NCBI RefSeq assembly: GCF_900099825.1
Contig: NZ_LT629693.1
Span: forward strand, 4,785,001 to 4,849,000
Length of the DNA stretch: 64,000 nucleotides
Source of the DNA: Bradyrhizobium ottawaense
GTDB taxonomy: Bacteria > Pseudomonadota > Alphaproteobacteria > Rhizobiales > Xanthobacteraceae
Direction: 5' to 3'
Part shown: positions 1-9,594 of the stretch, piece by piece
Numbering within the stretch: position 1 is the stretch's first letter
Layout of the letters: every line of letters begins with the position of its first letter
Position numbers and translations under genes: made by a program
The notes under the pieces: generated by a model
The model's input: only the letters and a program-made list of their open reading frames with translations
Told to the model about the DNA's origin: nothing
Database searches by the model: none

Positions 1-221
1 AACTGGCCGGGTCCAAAAATCCCGACGACGGCTTCCTTGCCTTGTTCGGATATGACGACGACCTTGACCCGGCCCTTTTGAATGTAAAAGATCGTTTCCG
101 CCGCGTCTCCTTGCGAGAAAACGATCTGGTCCTTGTGAAATTCAAGGATGGTTTTCCCGTCGCCCACGATGGCGAGAAACGCCTTGGGATCAAAAGCAGC
201 CTGGGTACTGTTATTTGCCAT
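1..221 (-). CDS. Crp/Fnr-type cyclic-nucleotide-binding regulator (3' end cut by window)
   Basis: Reverse-strand reading begins MANNSTQAAFDPKAF and gives 73 residues before the window ends. Residues of about 25-73 have the hallmark of a cNMP-binding jelly roll: a FSQGD turn, AETIFYIQKGRVKV, and then GKEAVVGIFGPGQF. Family knowledge makes this the sensor half of a Crp/Fnr transcription regulator, with a DNA-binding winged helix expected beyond the edge. The ligand cannot be told from this fragment. The start is the only ATG with a sensible N-terminus ahead of the domain. Confidence 0.75.
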   Translation of the reverse strand, partial: MANNSTQAAFDPKAFLAIVGDGKTILEFHKDQIVFSQGDAAETIFYIQKGRVKVVVISEQGKEAVVGIFGPGQ

Positions 222-305
222 TTCCGGTCTGGTCCCGCGCACTGGGACTTCTACCTTGGCCATCGATGGCCCAGGCGGTCCGGGATAAATGCCGCTGACG
301 CGGCC

Positions 306-467
306 TTACTTGATGCCATCCACGGTATGGATAGCGAGCCAATCCCTGTCCCTGGTTAGCGAGCGCATCGAGGCCGCAATCTGCCGGTGCTTGTTACGGG
401 CCGGCCCAAGTGGGATCGAACGCGCGTATTTTATGATGACCCGGCGGAGTTCGTAAAGCTCAACCAT
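306..467 (-). CDS. Small basic protein of unknown function
   Basis: A 53-residue frame starting MVELYELRRVIIKYARSI and rich in Arg, Lys and Ile. It could also start at 512, adding 15 residues. It lies between the Crp/Fnr gene and the chemotaxis genes on the same strand. The amino-acid usage looks like a real small protein rather than a shadow, and I believe similar short proteins occur in Bradyrhizobium, but no domain is recognised. The rest of the 222-729 gap shows no other gene. Confidence 0.35.
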   Translation of the reverse strand: MVELYELRRVIIKYARSIPLGPARNKHRQIAASMRSLTRDRDWLAIHTVDGIK

Positions 468-729
468 CGTGTAGCGGCGCTCTTCCACGGGCAGGCGATT
501 GGCAGAGGGCATGATGCCTTACCCTTTGGAGAGGCGGGCGTCAAAACTCTCGGTTGCCGGTGGATGCCGGAAGCGCCCCGGTGATGGACCTTTGTGCCGC
601 ATTGCAACACCATCGCGCTGGTCAAAATTGCTCACATTCCAAAATGTTATCCGGATCATTTGGGTCGGCTTTGGTATGCAGCCGTTATGTCCCGTTGGGC
701 GGTAGTTCACGTGTGCGGGCAGACGTAAA

Positions 730-2157
730 TCAGGACTGCCGGAAGCCCATGCGGAAGGCGCCCCAATGGCGGCCGCGCACGCGGATCGGCGAGGAGAGGT
801 CCTTCATCAGTACGAAATTGCCGCCGCCCATGTCGCGCCGGTAGGTCTGCAGCAGGAACGACCTGGTGCTCGCAGCCACCTTCTTGACGGCGCGATCGCT
901 GAACAGACGACGGTTGCGGCAGTTCGCATTGTTCCAGACCGGGTCGGCGCCTTGTGGATGACGATAGTTCGGATTGTGGGTCGGAAGATAGCCGCCCCGG
1001 GCCCAGGCGACGCAAAACACGATGCGCGGATCGTGCTTCTGAACCGGGTCCTGGATCGCGGGCAGAATGCGGTCGGTGAGGGCGGTGTAGTCGGTCAGAT
1101 ATTGCTTCGGGTCGGTGCCCGGTATCTCGCGATATTTCTCGTCCATCAATTGATCGACCGTGATCTCGCCGCGCTGCACGGCATCGTCGAACGCGGCCGA
1201 GATCTGCCTGGCGGTTTCGATCACGACCCGGATCAGCGGCGCATCCGACGTCTCGACGCCGCTGTCGGCGATCAGTGCGATCAGTCCCTCGGAGTTTTCG
1301 AGCAGCTTGGCGACCCGGTCATCGGCACGCCGGAGGTCGGTCGACGACAGATCGACGCTCTTGGCGAGATGGCCGAGTTCGTCGATCACGCGGTCGCAAT
1401 GCGCGAGATTGGAGGTCGCCGCCTTGGTGACGCCGTCGATCTCGCGACCAACCGCGGTAAAGCCGTCCTGCACGCGGGCGATGATGCTTTGGATCCGCGC
1501 GGCGCCTTCGCCGGCGTTCTTGGCCCGAGCCGAGGCGTCGCCGCTCTCGCCGATCAGGTTGCTGACCTGGCCGTCGAGCCCGCGCACGGTATCGCCGATC
1601 AGCTGCGTCGCCTGCCGGGTCGCTTCGGCGAGATTCTTCACTTCGCTGGCGACGACCGCAAAGCCGCGTCCGGCGGCGCCGGCGCGCGCGGCCTCGATGG
1701 TCGCATTCAGGGCCAGCAGGTTGGTTTGCCGCGCAATCGCCTCGATCGATCCCGAGACTTTTGCGACCTCGGACAGAGCGGAGCCGACCGAGCCCAGCCG
1801 GTGTTCGATGCGGCCGACGGCTTCGATCAGTTCGGCGATATGCTGGACCGCGGTCTCGACGACGCTGCGCGATTGCGTGATTTCGCCGACGGCAGCGGTA
1901 GTCGCCGCCTGCACCGCCTGCGAGGCACCGGCAATGCCGTGATTGGCGGATACCATCGTCTCGGCGGTTTTCTGCAACTGGCCGAACCGATCGGATTGGC
2001 CGGAAACCCGGGAGGCTACTTCCTGCAGGTTGCCGGCGACGTCGGCGAGCTCGACGCCGAGGCCGCCGATCCGGTTGGCGAGTTGATCGACCAGCCGGTC
2101 GCTGGCCGACGGCGTCGCCGCGGCGGGATTTGGTTCTGCGGATTGAGCTGCCGGCAT
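730..2157 (-). CDS. Soluble methyl-accepting chemotaxis protein
   Basis: A 475-residue cytoplasmic chemoreceptor with no membrane segment or HAMP domain. Residues 30-300 are a heptad-rich signalling coiled coil with the MCP hairpin tip at about 142-180 ([20 protein letters not shown], then [15 protein letters not shown]), which binds CheA/CheW. Residues of about 310-475 form a separate C-terminal domain containing [15 protein letters not shown] and [11 protein letters not shown]. It looks like a Cache/PAS-type sensory domain and is shared with the next upstream gene. GAGGAG sits 8 bases ahead of the ATG at 2157; a GTG one codon earlier is possible. It lies 28 bp after its paralogue, so the two are probably co-transcribed. 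The signal sensed is unknown. Confidence 0.88.
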   Translation of the reverse strand: MPAAQSAEPNPAAATPSASDRLVDQLANRIGGLGVELADVAGNLQEVASRVSGQSDRFGQLQKTAETMVSANHGIAGASQAVQAATTAAVGEITQSRSVVETAVQHIAELIEAVGRIEHRLGSVGSALSEVAKVSGSIEAIARQTNLLALNATIEAARAGAAGRGFAVVASEVKNLAEATRQATQLIGDTVRGLDGQVSNLIGESGDASARAKNAGEGAARIQSIIARVQDGFTAVGREIDGVTKAATSNLAHCDRVIDELGHLAKSVDLSSTDLRRADDRVAKLLENSEGLIALIADSGVETSDAPLIRVVIETARQISAAFDDAVQRGEITVDQLMDEKYREIPGTDPKQYLTDYTALTDRILPAIQDPVQKHDPRIVFCVAWARGGYLPTHNPNYRHPQGADPVWNNANCRNRRLFSDRAVKKVAASTRSFLLQTYRRDMGGGNFVLMKDLSSPIRVRGRHWGAFRMGFRQS

Positions 2158-2185
2158 CACGGCATCTCCTCGGTTGAAGTCCGGG

Positions 2186-3955
2186 TCACAGTCTGTACGC
2201 GGTGCGGAAGGCGCCCCAATGGCGGCCCTTGACGCGGATCGGAACGTCGATCTCGCGCATCATGACGGTTTTGCCGTTGCCCATGTCGCGGGCATAGCTC
2301 TGAACCAAGTAGGCGCGCTGGTTGCGGCCTGCGGCAAGGCCCGCCGCATCGTTGAAGATGCGCCGGTTGCGGCTGTTGGCGGTGTTCCAGGTGACATCGC
2401 CCGGCCGCTGCGGGTGGGAATAGATCTTGTTGTGGACCGGCAGATAGCCGTTGCGATCGATCGTCGCGCAGAACGCCATGCGCGGATCCTTGGCCAGGCA
2501 GGCTTCCTGGAACGCCGGCAACGCACGGTCGGCCCAGTCCAGAATTTTTGTTCGGTGCTGGACCGGATTGGTGCCCGGGATTTCCACATAGTCGGTATCG
2601 AACATGTCCTCGATCGAGATCGCGCCGCTGGCGACGCCGTTCTCGAATATCCTGGTCAGCGCAACGCCGGCCTCCATGGCGCGGGTGACGAACTCGGTGT
2701 TCTCGTCGTGGATCGCCCACAGCGCGTCTTCGATCGCTTCCTTCAAGGCCACATCCGGCCGCTCGAACTGCGCCAGTACGCCGGCCTTGGTGCGCTCGCC
2801 GATGCGGATCCTGCAGGCGCCGACGTTCTGCAGCGTGGCGGCAACGGTTTCGTGTCGCGTCAGCCGTTCCGCATCCGGACCGCTGATCAGAATGCCTTCG
2901 TTCGAAATCTCGTAGACCGGTGCGGTGACGTTGCCGCGCGAGGTCGTGATTTCGATCTGCAGGCTGCAGGGCAGCTTTTCGTGCTTGCGGCGATCGGTGC
3001 CCTCGTTCTGGCGCAGCAGCACGGCGCAGCGCGACTTGAGCTTCTGCGCGAACATCGTGACGGCCTGGCCTGCCTTGGCGACGCTTTCGCCATGCGCCTC
3101 GGCTTCCTTGGTGACGTTGCCGATCTCGCTCGCGCTGTCGCCGACCGAGACGATGAAGCGCGAGGTGGAGGCGGCGTTGTCGGACATCTCGCCGGTGGTC
3201 TGGCTCTGCTCGGCCACCGCGCCGTTGACGGTCTCGAACACCGGGCGGATCGCCTCGATCGCCTGCGAAATGCGCTGCACGGCATCGGCCGAGCCGGTGG
3301 CGTCGCGCTGCAGCGCCTCGATCTTCTTGGTGATTTCCTCGGTGGCATTCTGGGTCTGTACCGCCAGCGCCTTCACCTCGGTGGCGACGACGGCGAAACC
3401 GCGGCCGGCCTCGCCCGCGCGCGCGGCCTCGATGGTGGAGTTGAGCGCCAGCAGCGTGGTTTGCCGCGCGATCTGCGCGATCAGGTTGACCACGTTGCCG
3501 ATCGCGGCCGAAGATTCCCGCAAGCGTTCCACATTGGCGCTGGCTTCGCGGGCGGCAGCGCTGGCCTGGTCGGCGAGCTTGCCGGCGTCGCGCACCTGCG
3601 AACCGATACCCTCAGCCGATTGGGTGAACTTGTCGGCGACCTGCGAAAAGGTCGTGGCCGTGTTCTGCGCGGCGCTGGTGTGGCCGGTCAGCGCGTCGGT
3701 GCGTTGACGGATGGTGGAAAGGGTCGCGGCCGTCGCCTCGGCCCCGCCGGCCACCGAATTGGCGGCGCGTTCGAGCTGGCGGATCATGCCGCCGAGTTCG
3801 AGCTCCAGCAGTTCAAGGATTTCCCTGGCCGAATCGCGTTCGGCCGCGGCCGTCTCGGCCACGGCGGCGGCTACCGGAACCACCGCAGAATCGTTGGGTT
3901 CGGCGGCAGGCGCAGCCGCTTTGGGCACTCGCTTTCCGAACAAACCGAACGCCAT
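2186..3955 (-). CDS. Soluble methyl-accepting chemotaxis protein with internal PilZ-like domain
   Basis: A 589-residue chemoreceptor without membrane segments. The N-terminus is Ala-rich, then a long signalling coiled coil carries the MCP tip ([20 protein letters not shown], then [15 protein letters not shown]). After it comes [15 protein letters not shown] with a downstream [10 protein letters not shown], which fits a PilZ domain (RxxxR and D/NxSxxG-type motifs), so c-di-GMP binding is plausible. The C-terminal part ([36 protein letters not shown]) matches the terminal domain of the downstream paralogue. Both genes are on the same strand and closely spaced, suggesting a duplicated receptor pair. 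The PilZ call is by motif only. Confidence 0.87.
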   Translation of the reverse strand: MAFGLFGKRVPKAAAPAAEPNDSAVVPVAAAVAETAAAERDSAREILELLELELGGMIRQLERAANSVAGGAEATAATLSTIRQRTDALTGHTSAAQNTATTFSQVADKFTQSAEGIGSQVRDAGKLADQASAAAREASANVERLRESSAAIGNVVNLIAQIARQTTLLALNSTIEAARAGEAGRGFAVVATEVKALAVQTQNATEEITKKIEALQRDATGSADAVQRISQAIEAIRPVFETVNGAVAEQSQTTGEMSDNAASTSRFIVSVGDSASEIGNVTKEAEAHGESVAKAGQAVTMFAQKLKSRCAVLLRQNEGTDRRKHEKLPCSLQIEITTSRGNVTAPVYEISNEGILISGPDAERLTRHETVAATLQNVGACRIRIGERTKAGVLAQFERPDVALKEAIEDALWAIHDENTEFVTRAMEAGVALTRIFENGVASGAISIEDMFDTDYVEIPGTNPVQHRTKILDWADRALPAFQEACLAKDPRMAFCATIDRNGYLPVHNKIYSHPQRPGDVTWNTANSRNRRIFNDAAGLAAGRNQRAYLVQSYARDMGNGKTVMMREIDVPIRVKGRHWGAFRTAYRL

Positions 3956-4158
3956 GGGGGCTCATAGAAGTTGAGGATGGGTGGGATATCCTCTCATCCG
4001 AGCATGAAGTCATGGTTAACAACTGCCTCATATTCCGGCAGACGGTACCGGTTCCCTTGGCGGAACCTTGGGCAAATCTTTGATTTTGGCCGGTCGCCGG
4101 CCTATAAGGCCGCGCTTTCACCAAAAATCCCCTCGGGACGAATCCAAGAGACCCTCGC

Positions 4159-4905
4159 ATGGCCGGCCATTCCCAATTCAAGAACATCATGCACCGCAAG
4201 GGCAAGCAGGACGCCCAGAAGTCGAAGGTGTTCGGCAAGCTGGCGCGGGAAATCACCGTGGCCGCCAAACTGGGCACCCCGGACCCGGCCATGAATCCGC
4301 GGCTGCGCGCGGCCATTATCGCGGCGCGCCAGGAAAACATGCCGAAGGACAATATCGAGCGCGCGGTGAAGAAGGCGACCGGCGGCGACAGCGAGAGCTA
4401 CGACGAAATCCGCTACGAGGGTTATGGGCCCGGCGGCGTCGCCGTGATCGTCGAGGCGCTGACCGACAACCGCAACCGCTCAGCTTCCGATATCCGCACC
4501 TACTTCACCAAATCCGGCGGCAATCTCGGCGAAACCGGCTCGGTCGCCTTCATGTTCGATCGCACCGGCATCATCGAATATGACGCCAAGGTCGCGTCCG
4601 ACGACGCGATGCTGGACGCCGCGATCGAGGCCGGCGCCGACGACGTGATCTCCAGCGAGAGCGGCCATGAGATCTATGCCTCGCAGGAGACCTTCCGCGA
4701 GGTGGCCAAGGCGCTGGAAGCGAAGTTCGGCGAAGCCCGCAAGGCGGCGCTGACCTGGAAGCCGCAGAACACCATCGCGGTCGAGGACGAGGTCGGCGAG
4801 AAGCTCATGAAGCTGATGGACCTGTTGAACGAGCACGACGACGTCCAGAACGTCTACGCCAACTTCGAGATTTCGGACGCGCTGGTCGCCAAGATGGGTG
4901 GTTAA
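4159..4905 (+). CDS. yebC: YebC/PmpR-TACO1 family protein
   Basis: A 248-residue protein of the normal family length, beginning [18 protein letters not shown], the conserved YebC N-terminus. The [20 protein letters not shown] core and the [13 protein letters not shown] segment follow. Family members act as cytoplasmic DNA-binding regulators or assist ribosomes on difficult peptides. In this type of genome yebC normally precedes ruvC. Here two insertion sequences separate them, and the IS30 transposase frame runs antisense through the last 101 bp of yebC. Confidence 0.95.
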   Translation: MAGHSQFKNIMHRKGKQDAQKSKVFGKLAREITVAAKLGTPDPAMNPRLRAAIIAARQENMPKDNIERAVKKATGGDSESYDEIRYEGYGPGGVAVIVEALTDNRNRSASDIRTYFTKSGGNLGETGSVAFMFDRTGIIEYDAKVASDDAMLDAAIEAGADDVISSESGHEIYASQETFREVAKALEAKFGEARKAALTWKPQNTIAVEDEVGEKLMKLMDLLNEHDDVQNVYANFEISDALVAKMGG

Positions 4906-5917
4906 TTTGTCGTCCCCGCGAACGCGGGGAGGTGGATTCACACTCGAAGTGCAACACTTGGGCAAAGGTCTCAGCCGGGGTCCTGAAGTCAAGGCATTTG
5001 CGCGGGGTGTTGTTGTAGGCGGCAACGAGACTGCGAAATCGGCTGTTTGAGAGTGTTGCGAGGTCGGTTTTGCGGGGCATGAAGCGGCGCATCCTGCCGA
5101 TGGCGTTCTCGATGCCGCCCTTTTGCCAGGGGGCGTAGGGATCGCAGAAGAAGGTCTCGATCGCCAGGCTGCGCAACGCGAGGTGACGAGCGAACTCGGT
5201 GCCGTTGTCGAAGGTCACGGTCTGACGAAGCGGTTGCGGCATGGAGCCGAACAGGTTGACGAGATGGCGGGCGACGCCGTGAGCCGCCTTGTTGGCCAGC
5301 CGGATCGCCAGCAAGAGGCGGGACTTGCGCTCATGCACGGTCAGGATGGCCTGCCCGTATTTTGAGAACATCATCAGGTCGGCTTCCCAGTGACCGCAGG
5401 TCTGGCGAGTGGAGACCTCGATCGGCCGTTTTGCCACCGGAACACGGCCTTCAATGAAGTTTGGCGAGCCTCCGCCCTTCCTGCCCCGGCAGCCGCGCTT
5501 GCTTTTGCCACGGGGCAGATAGTGCCGCCAACGGTAGTCTCTGGTGCGGGCAAGCTGGGCGTAGATGAAGCGATAGATGCTCTCATAGGAGATCACCTTG
5601 CGCCGCTGCTCGTGCTTGAGCCGGCCGGCGATCTGCTCGGGCGACCATCCGCTCGCGAGCCGCTCAAGGACGGCGGCTCGCAAGCTCTCATCGCGTTCCA
5701 GGCGCGAGCCCTTCCAGCGCCGCGCTTTGGTCTGCTGCTGGGCGTAGCCGGGTTTGTACCCCACCTGGGCGCCGCGATTGCGCTTCAGTTCCCGAGAAAT
5801 CGTTGATGGCGAGCGATCCAGAGCTGCCGCGATTTGCCGGACCGAGCTGCCATTGGCAGAAAGCCGGGCAATCTCGCATCGATCTTCCAGCGAAAGCTGT
5901 CCGTAACTCCGCCCCAT
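4805..5917 (-). CDS. IS30-family transposase reading out of the element
   Basis: A 370-residue frame starting [19 protein letters not shown], with an N-terminal helix-turn-helix ([18 protein letters not shown]). The rve/DDE core has Asp in CGHWEADL, Asp in TFDNGTEF and Glu in [10 protein letters not shown]. The IS-encoded part ends at about FECEST. The element has no stop codon of its own, so the frame continues 42 residues through the genomic repeat and antisense to the end of yebC. The catalytic residues are intact, so the element could be active. Confidence 0.88.
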   Translation of the reverse strand: MGRSYGQLSLEDRCEIARLSANGSSVRQIAAALDRSPSTISRELKRNRGAQVGYKPGYAQQQTKARRWKGSRLERDESLRAAVLERLASGWSPEQIAGRLKHEQRRKVISYESIYRFIYAQLARTRDYRWRHYLPRGKSKRGCRGRKGGGSPNFIEGRVPVAKRPIEVSTRQTCGHWEADLMMFSKYGQAILTVHERKSRLLLAIRLANKAAHGVARHLVNLFGSMPQPLRQTVTFDNGTEFARHLALRSLAIETFFCDPYAPWQKGGIENAIGRMRRFMPRKTDLATLSNSRFRSLVAAYNNTPRKCLDFRTPAETFAQVLHFECESTSPRSRGRQINHPSWRPARPKSRSWRRRSGRRRARSTGPSAS

Positions 5918-5962
5918 GGCAACACCTCCAATCGGAAGTGTTGCACTTCGTTTGTGAACTCA
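4931..5962 (-). mobile_element. IS30-family insertion sequence
   Basis: A 1032-bp element with terminal inverted repeats sharing TTCACA, then CGAAGTGCAACACTT. It is flanked by the 5-bp duplication GGGGA at 4926-4930 and 5963-5967. It encodes one transposase on the minus strand. The flanking repeat closes perfectly when the element and one GGGGA are removed, so the ends are well supported. The exact end could shift by a base or two. Confidence 0.88.
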
Positions 5963-6055
5963 GGGGACCCATACCGCGTGATCTTTCGATTGTAGCGCGG
6001 TGGCAGAGACCTTTCGTCCAATAACCGCCGGCGGCTATGGGTCCCCCTGCGTTCG

Positions 6056-7069
6056 TGTTTGGTCCCGGAAGATTGGTTGGACGGAATCGGTGTAGAACGA
6101 GGCGTGGCCTTTATCAGGGAGCGCCTCGAGTCATGGAACTGAACCTGCACGCCAATGCTACGACGACGCCAAAGACGCGCGGCTACATCCAGCGCAGCAG
6201 GAAATCAGTCGTCCAATTGGCCGCGGAACTCGGGGTTAGCGAGACCACCATTCGTCGCTGGCGCGGACGAACGACGGTCGCGGACCGCTCGCATCAGCCG
6301 CGCAACCTGACGACCAGCCTGTCGGCTGTGGAAGAGAGGGCGGTTTGCGAGCTGCGGACGTCGCTGCAATTGCCGCTGGATGACATCGTCGAGGTGATGC
6401 AGCGCTGCATTAATGCCAAGCTATCCCGCAGCGCCATCCACCGCTGTCTGCAGCGAAATGGGATTAGTCGGCGTCCCAAGCCGGACAAGCCAAAGGCCGG
6501 CGTCTTCGAGACCGCCAGTGTTGGGTTCATCCATATCGACCTCAAGCATCTGCCGGCCCTGCAGCGTCGCACGAGTTATGCCTTTGTCGCCATCGATCGC
6601 GCCACTCGCTACGTCTATGTCGAGATCCACTCCAGGCGGGACAGCGAGACTGCGGCCGGCTTCCTCCAGCGCTTCCTGGCCCACTTCCCGCATGATGTTC
6701 ACACCATCCTGACCGACAATGGCGCCGAGTTCACCGACCGCTTCGCCGTCGACAAGAAGAACAAGCCGCCCGGTCGGCCTTCCGGCAGTCATCCCTTTGA
6801 TCGGCTCTGCAAGCAACACGGCATCGACCATCGCCTGACCAAGCCCTACCACCCGCAGACCAACGGTTTGGTCGAGCGCTTCAATCGCCGCATCGCCGAA
6901 GCCATCGGCCGCGAGGAAAAGCGCGGCAGCGCCCGCCGCACATTCGCCGACCATGCCGATCGCGACGCCTTCCTCGGCAAGTTCGTCCACGATTACAATC
7001 GAACCCGCCTCAAATGCCTTGGATACAAGGCCCCCATCCAGGCCCTCACCAATCTTCCGGGACCAAACA
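6056..7069 (+). mobile_element. IS481-type insertion sequence
   Basis: A 1014-bp element with 22-bp perfect terminal inverted repeats that begin TGTTTGGTCCCGG and end with the complementary CCAAACA. It is flanked by the 6-bp target duplication CGTTCG at 6050-6055 and 7070-7075. Terminal TGT...ACA is typical of the IS481 family. Perfect repeats and a clean duplication suggest recent insertion. It ends 54 bp before the LexA-like box of ruvC, so it spared the ruvC promoter. Confidence 0.88.
6133..7069 (+). CDS. IS481-type integrase-core transposase, open into ruvC
   Basis: The frame starts [20 protein letters not shown]. An N-terminal helix-turn-helix ([20 protein letters not shown]) precedes an rve core with Asp in [10 protein letters not shown], Asp in ILTDNGAEF and Glu in [12 protein letters not shown]. 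The IS part stops at 7069 without a stop codon. The frame continues in register through 95 bp of flank into ruvC and ends only at the ruvC stop (7692), giving a potential 519-residue fusion. An upstream in-frame start at 6037 lies partly outside the element and is unlikely. Confidence 0.82.
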
Positions 7070-7122
7070 CGTTCGCAGGGACGACGATGCACCTCAGCGC
7101 TCCGGCAGGGGATGACCACTTT

Positions 7123-7137
7123 GTTTATGTTTCGTTC
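7123..7137 (+). promoter_or_regulatory. LexA (SOS) box candidate ahead of ruvC
   Basis: GTTT-N7-GTTC differs at one base from the alphaproteobacterial LexA operator GTTC-N7-GTTC. It lies 27 bp before the ruvC ATG. Established knowledge is that Holliday-junction genes are often SOS-controlled in this class. Binding is inferred from position and match. Confidence 0.6.
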
Positions 7138-7164
7138 ACGATGGTCTGGCGTTATCACTACGTC

Positions 7165-7692
7165 ATGACGTCACCCCCGATTCGCCAACCCGTCCGGATC
7201 ATCGGCATCGACCCCGGCCTGCGCCGCACCGGCTGGGGCGTGATCGAGACCGAGGGCAATCGTCTGGTCTTTATCGGGTGCGGTTCGGTGGAGCCGCCGG
7301 ACCATCTGCCGCTCGCCAGCCGCCTCCTGGCGATCCATGAGGGGCTCGCCGCCGTGCTCGGCGATTTCAGGCCGGCGGAGGCCGCGGTCGAGCAGACGTT
7401 TGTGAACAAGGACGGGGTTGCTACCCTGAAGCTCGGCCAGGCGCGCGGGGTCGCGATGCTGGCGCCGGCGATGTTCGGCATCGAGGTCGCGGAATATGCA
7501 CCGAACCAGGTCAAGAAGACCGTGGTCGGCGCCGGACATGCCGACAAGAACCAGATCGCCGTGATGCTGAAAATCCTGCTGCCGAAGGCCGAGCCGAAAT
7601 CGGCCGACGCCGCCGACGCGCTGGCAATCGCGATCACGCACGCCCATCACCGCGCCAGCACCGCGCTGCGGCTGAAGGTGGCGAACCTATGA
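7165..7692 (+). CDS. ruvC: Holliday junction resolvase RuvC
   Basis: A 175-residue endonuclease that cuts Holliday junctions with RuvAB. The acidic catalytic set is visible: Asp16 in [14 protein letters not shown], Glu in [12 protein letters not shown], and the C-terminal [15 protein letters not shown] motif. The ATG at 7165 gives the usual length. An upstream IS481 transposase frame is fused in register, but the native start, promoter region and LexA-like box are retained, so ruvC is probably expressed normally. The stop overlaps the ruvA start (ATGA). Confidence 0.95.
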   Translation: MTSPPIRQPVRIIGIDPGLRRTGWGVIETEGNRLVFIGCGSVEPPDHLPLASRLLAIHEGLAAVLGDFRPAEAAVEQTFVNKDGVATLKLGQARGVAMLAPAMFGIEVAEYAPNQVKKTVVGAGHADKNQIAVMLKILLPKAEPKSADAADALAIAITHAHHRASTALRLKVANL

Positions 7693-8306
7693 TCGGCAAA
7701 CTCAAGGGCCTGATCGACAGCTACGGCGAGGATTACGTGATCCTCGACGTCGGCGGCGTCGGCTATCAGGTGCACTGCTCGTCGCGCACGCTGCAGGCGC
7801 TGCCTGCGCCCGGCGAGGCCGCGATACTGTCGATCGAAACCTATGTGCGCGAGGACCAGATCAAACTGTTCGGCTTTCGCAGCGACGTCGAACGCGAATG
7901 GTTTCGCCTCCTGCAGACCGTGCAGGGTGTCGGCGCCAAAGTGGCGCTGGCGGTGCTCTCGACACTGCCGCCGGCCGAACTCGCCAACGCGATTGCGCTA
8001 CGCGACAAGGCCGCGGTGAGCCGCACGCCCGGCGTCGGGCCGAAGGTGGCCGAACGCATTGTTACTGAGTTGAAGGACAAGGCGCCTCAATTCGCCACCG
8101 TCGACCCGGCGCTGGTCCATCTGTCCGGCGCCATCGACAATGACCGCGCGCCGCGCCCGGTGACGGATGCGATCTCGGCGCTGGTCAATCTCGGCTACGG
8201 CCAGCCGCAGGCGGCGGCCGCCATCGCGCAGGCCTCGCGCAGCGCCGGTGAACACGCCGAGACCGCGCAACTGATCCGCCTGGGCCTGAAGGAACTGTCG
8301 AAGTGA
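7689..8306 (+). CDS. ruvA: Holliday junction branch-migration protein RuvA
   Basis: A 205-residue DNA-binding subunit of the RuvAB branch migration complex. It begins [28 protein letters not shown], the OB-fold domain. Two helix-hairpin-helix motifs follow ([18 protein letters not shown] and [16 protein letters not shown]), with a C-terminal RuvB-contacting domain. It overlaps ruvC by 4 bp, indicating translational coupling. Confidence 0.95.
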   Translation: MIGKLKGLIDSYGEDYVILDVGGVGYQVHCSSRTLQALPAPGEAAILSIETYVREDQIKLFGFRSDVEREWFRLLQTVQGVGAKVALAVLSTLPPAELANAIALRDKAAVSRTPGVGPKVAERIVTELKDKAPQFATVDPALVHLSGAIDNDRAPRPVTDAISALVNLGYGQPQAAAAIAQASRSAGEHAETAQLIRLGLKELSK

Positions 8307-8345
8307 GGTTCGTCGCTAGACATGGAGGCGATCCGGCCCTCTTTA

Positions 8346-8467
8346 CCTCGCCCCGCTCGCGGGGAGAGGTCGGATTGCGAAGCAATCCGGGTGAGGGGGA
8401 CTCTCCGCGAGTCCAGCCCTGCCGAGAGCCCCCTCACCCCAACCCTCTCCCCGCAAGCGGGGAGAGG
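8346..8467. repeat. Dispersed palindromic repeat between ruvA and ruvB
   Basis: The arms CTCGCCCCGCTCGCGGGGAG and CTCTCCCCGCAAGCGGGGAG enclose GTGAGGGGGACTC and its partner GAGCCCCCTCACC. This is the kind of intergenic palindrome common in Rhizobiales. It separates ruvB from ruvCA by 184 bp, yet all three remain collinear. Confidence 0.75.
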
Positions 8468-8490
8468 AAGTCTCATGCTAGCATTGCCGC

Positions 8491-9540
8491 ATGAACACGC
8501 CCTCCCGCATTGTTACCCCTGAGCGCCGTTCCGACGATGTTGGCGACACCGCGCTGCGGCCGCAACTGCTGTCGGAATTCGTCGGACAAGCGCAGGCGCG
8601 CAAGAATCTCTCGATCTTCATCGAGGCGGCGCGCAAGCGGAATGAGGCGCTGGATCACGTGCTGTTCGTCGGTCCGCCCGGTTTGGGCAAGACCACGCTG
8701 GCGCAGATCGTCGCGCGCGAGCTCGGTGTCGGCTTTCGCGCCACCTCGGGTCCCGTCATTGCGAAAGCCGGCGATCTCGCGGCGCTGCTGACCAATCTTG
8801 AAGAGCGCGATGTGCTGTTCATCGACGAAATCCATCGCCTCAGCCCGGCGGTGGAGGAAGTGCTCTATCCCGCGATGGAGGATTTTCAGCTCGATCTCAT
8901 CATTGGCGAGGGGCCGGCGGCGCGGTCGGTCAAGATTGATCTCGCCAAGTTCACGCTGGTCGGCGCGACGACGCGCGCAGGGCTGCTGACCAATCCGCTG
9001 CGCGACCGTTTTGGCATTCCGGTGCGGCTGAATTTCTACACCGAGGAAGAACTCGAAAGAATCGTCACCCGCGGTGCCCGTGTGCTCAATATCGGCATGT
9101 CGCCGGATGGCGCCAACGAGATCGCGCGCCGCGCCCGCGGTACGCCGCGCATCGCCGGGCGGCTGTTGCGGCGGGTGCGCGATTTCGCCTCCGCGGCGGA
9201 TGCCAGTTCGATCGACCGCGCCATCGCCGACCACGCGCTGAGCGCGCTGGAAGTCGATTCCGCCGGCCTCGATGCGATGGACCGCCGCTATCTCACGACG
9301 ATTGCGATGAACTATGGCGGCGGACCGGTTGGCGTCGAGACCATGGCGGCGGCGCTCTCGGAGCCGCGCGACGCCATCGAGGACATCATCGAGCCGTTCC
9401 TGATCCAGTGCGGCTACCTGCAGCGCACGCCGCGCGGCCGGCTGTTGACCTCGCACGCGTTCAAGCATCTCGGCCTCGCCGAGCCCGCGCGCGATCCGGC
9501 GCAGTTCGGATTGTTCGGCGGTGGCGAAGACGACGCGTAG
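8491..9540 (+). CDS. ruvB: Holliday junction branch-migration ATPase RuvB
   Basis: A 349-residue AAA+ motor. Walker A is GPPGLGKTT at residues 61-69 and Walker B is LFIDEIHRL. Sensor and arginine-finger segments ([18 protein letters not shown]) and the C-terminal winged helix ([13 protein letters not shown]) are present. It drives branch migration with RuvA and hands junctions to RuvC. Length is normal. It follows ruvA with a repeat between them. Confidence 0.96.
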   Translation: MNTPSRIVTPERRSDDVGDTALRPQLLSEFVGQAQARKNLSIFIEAARKRNEALDHVLFVGPPGLGKTTLAQIVARELGVGFRATSGPVIAKAGDLAALLTNLEERDVLFIDEIHRLSPAVEEVLYPAMEDFQLDLIIGEGPAARSVKIDLAKFTLVGATTRAGLLTNPLRDRFGIPVRLNFYTEEELERIVTRGARVLNIGMSPDGANEIARRARGTPRIAGRLLRRVRDFASAADASSIDRAIADHALSALEVDSAGLDAMDRRYLTTIAMNYGGGPVGVETMAAALSEPRDAIEDIIEPFLIQCGYLQRTPRGRLLTSHAFKHLGLAEPARDPAQFGLFGGGEDDA

Positions 9541-9594
9541 CCGTCGATATTCATTGCTTCGAACCGGATCGTCGTAACCATGCACTAACGGCAA

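Larger units (their letters stand above)
4909..7086. repeat. One dispersed palindromic repeat split by two insertion sequences
   Basis: The pieces 4909-4930, 5968-6055 and 7076-7086 join into one repeat that begins GTCGTCCCCGCGAA, continues GGGGACCCATACCGCGTGAT and ends CAGGGACGACG. A second, uninterrupted relative of the same unit lies at 53521-53658 and confirms the join points. IS30 sits in the left arm and IS481 in the right arm. After removing each element plus one copy of its target duplication, the sequence matches the intact copy across both junctions. Confidence 0.85.

Noticed and set aside
766..2232. 488-residue plus-strand frame
   Set aside because: It is antisense to the chemoreceptor gene, is rich in Arg/Gly/Asp as expected of a GC-rich shadow, and has no domain.
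2174..3967. 597-residue plus-strand frame
   Set aside because: Antisense to the PilZ-containing chemoreceptor, whose MCP motifs show the true strand.
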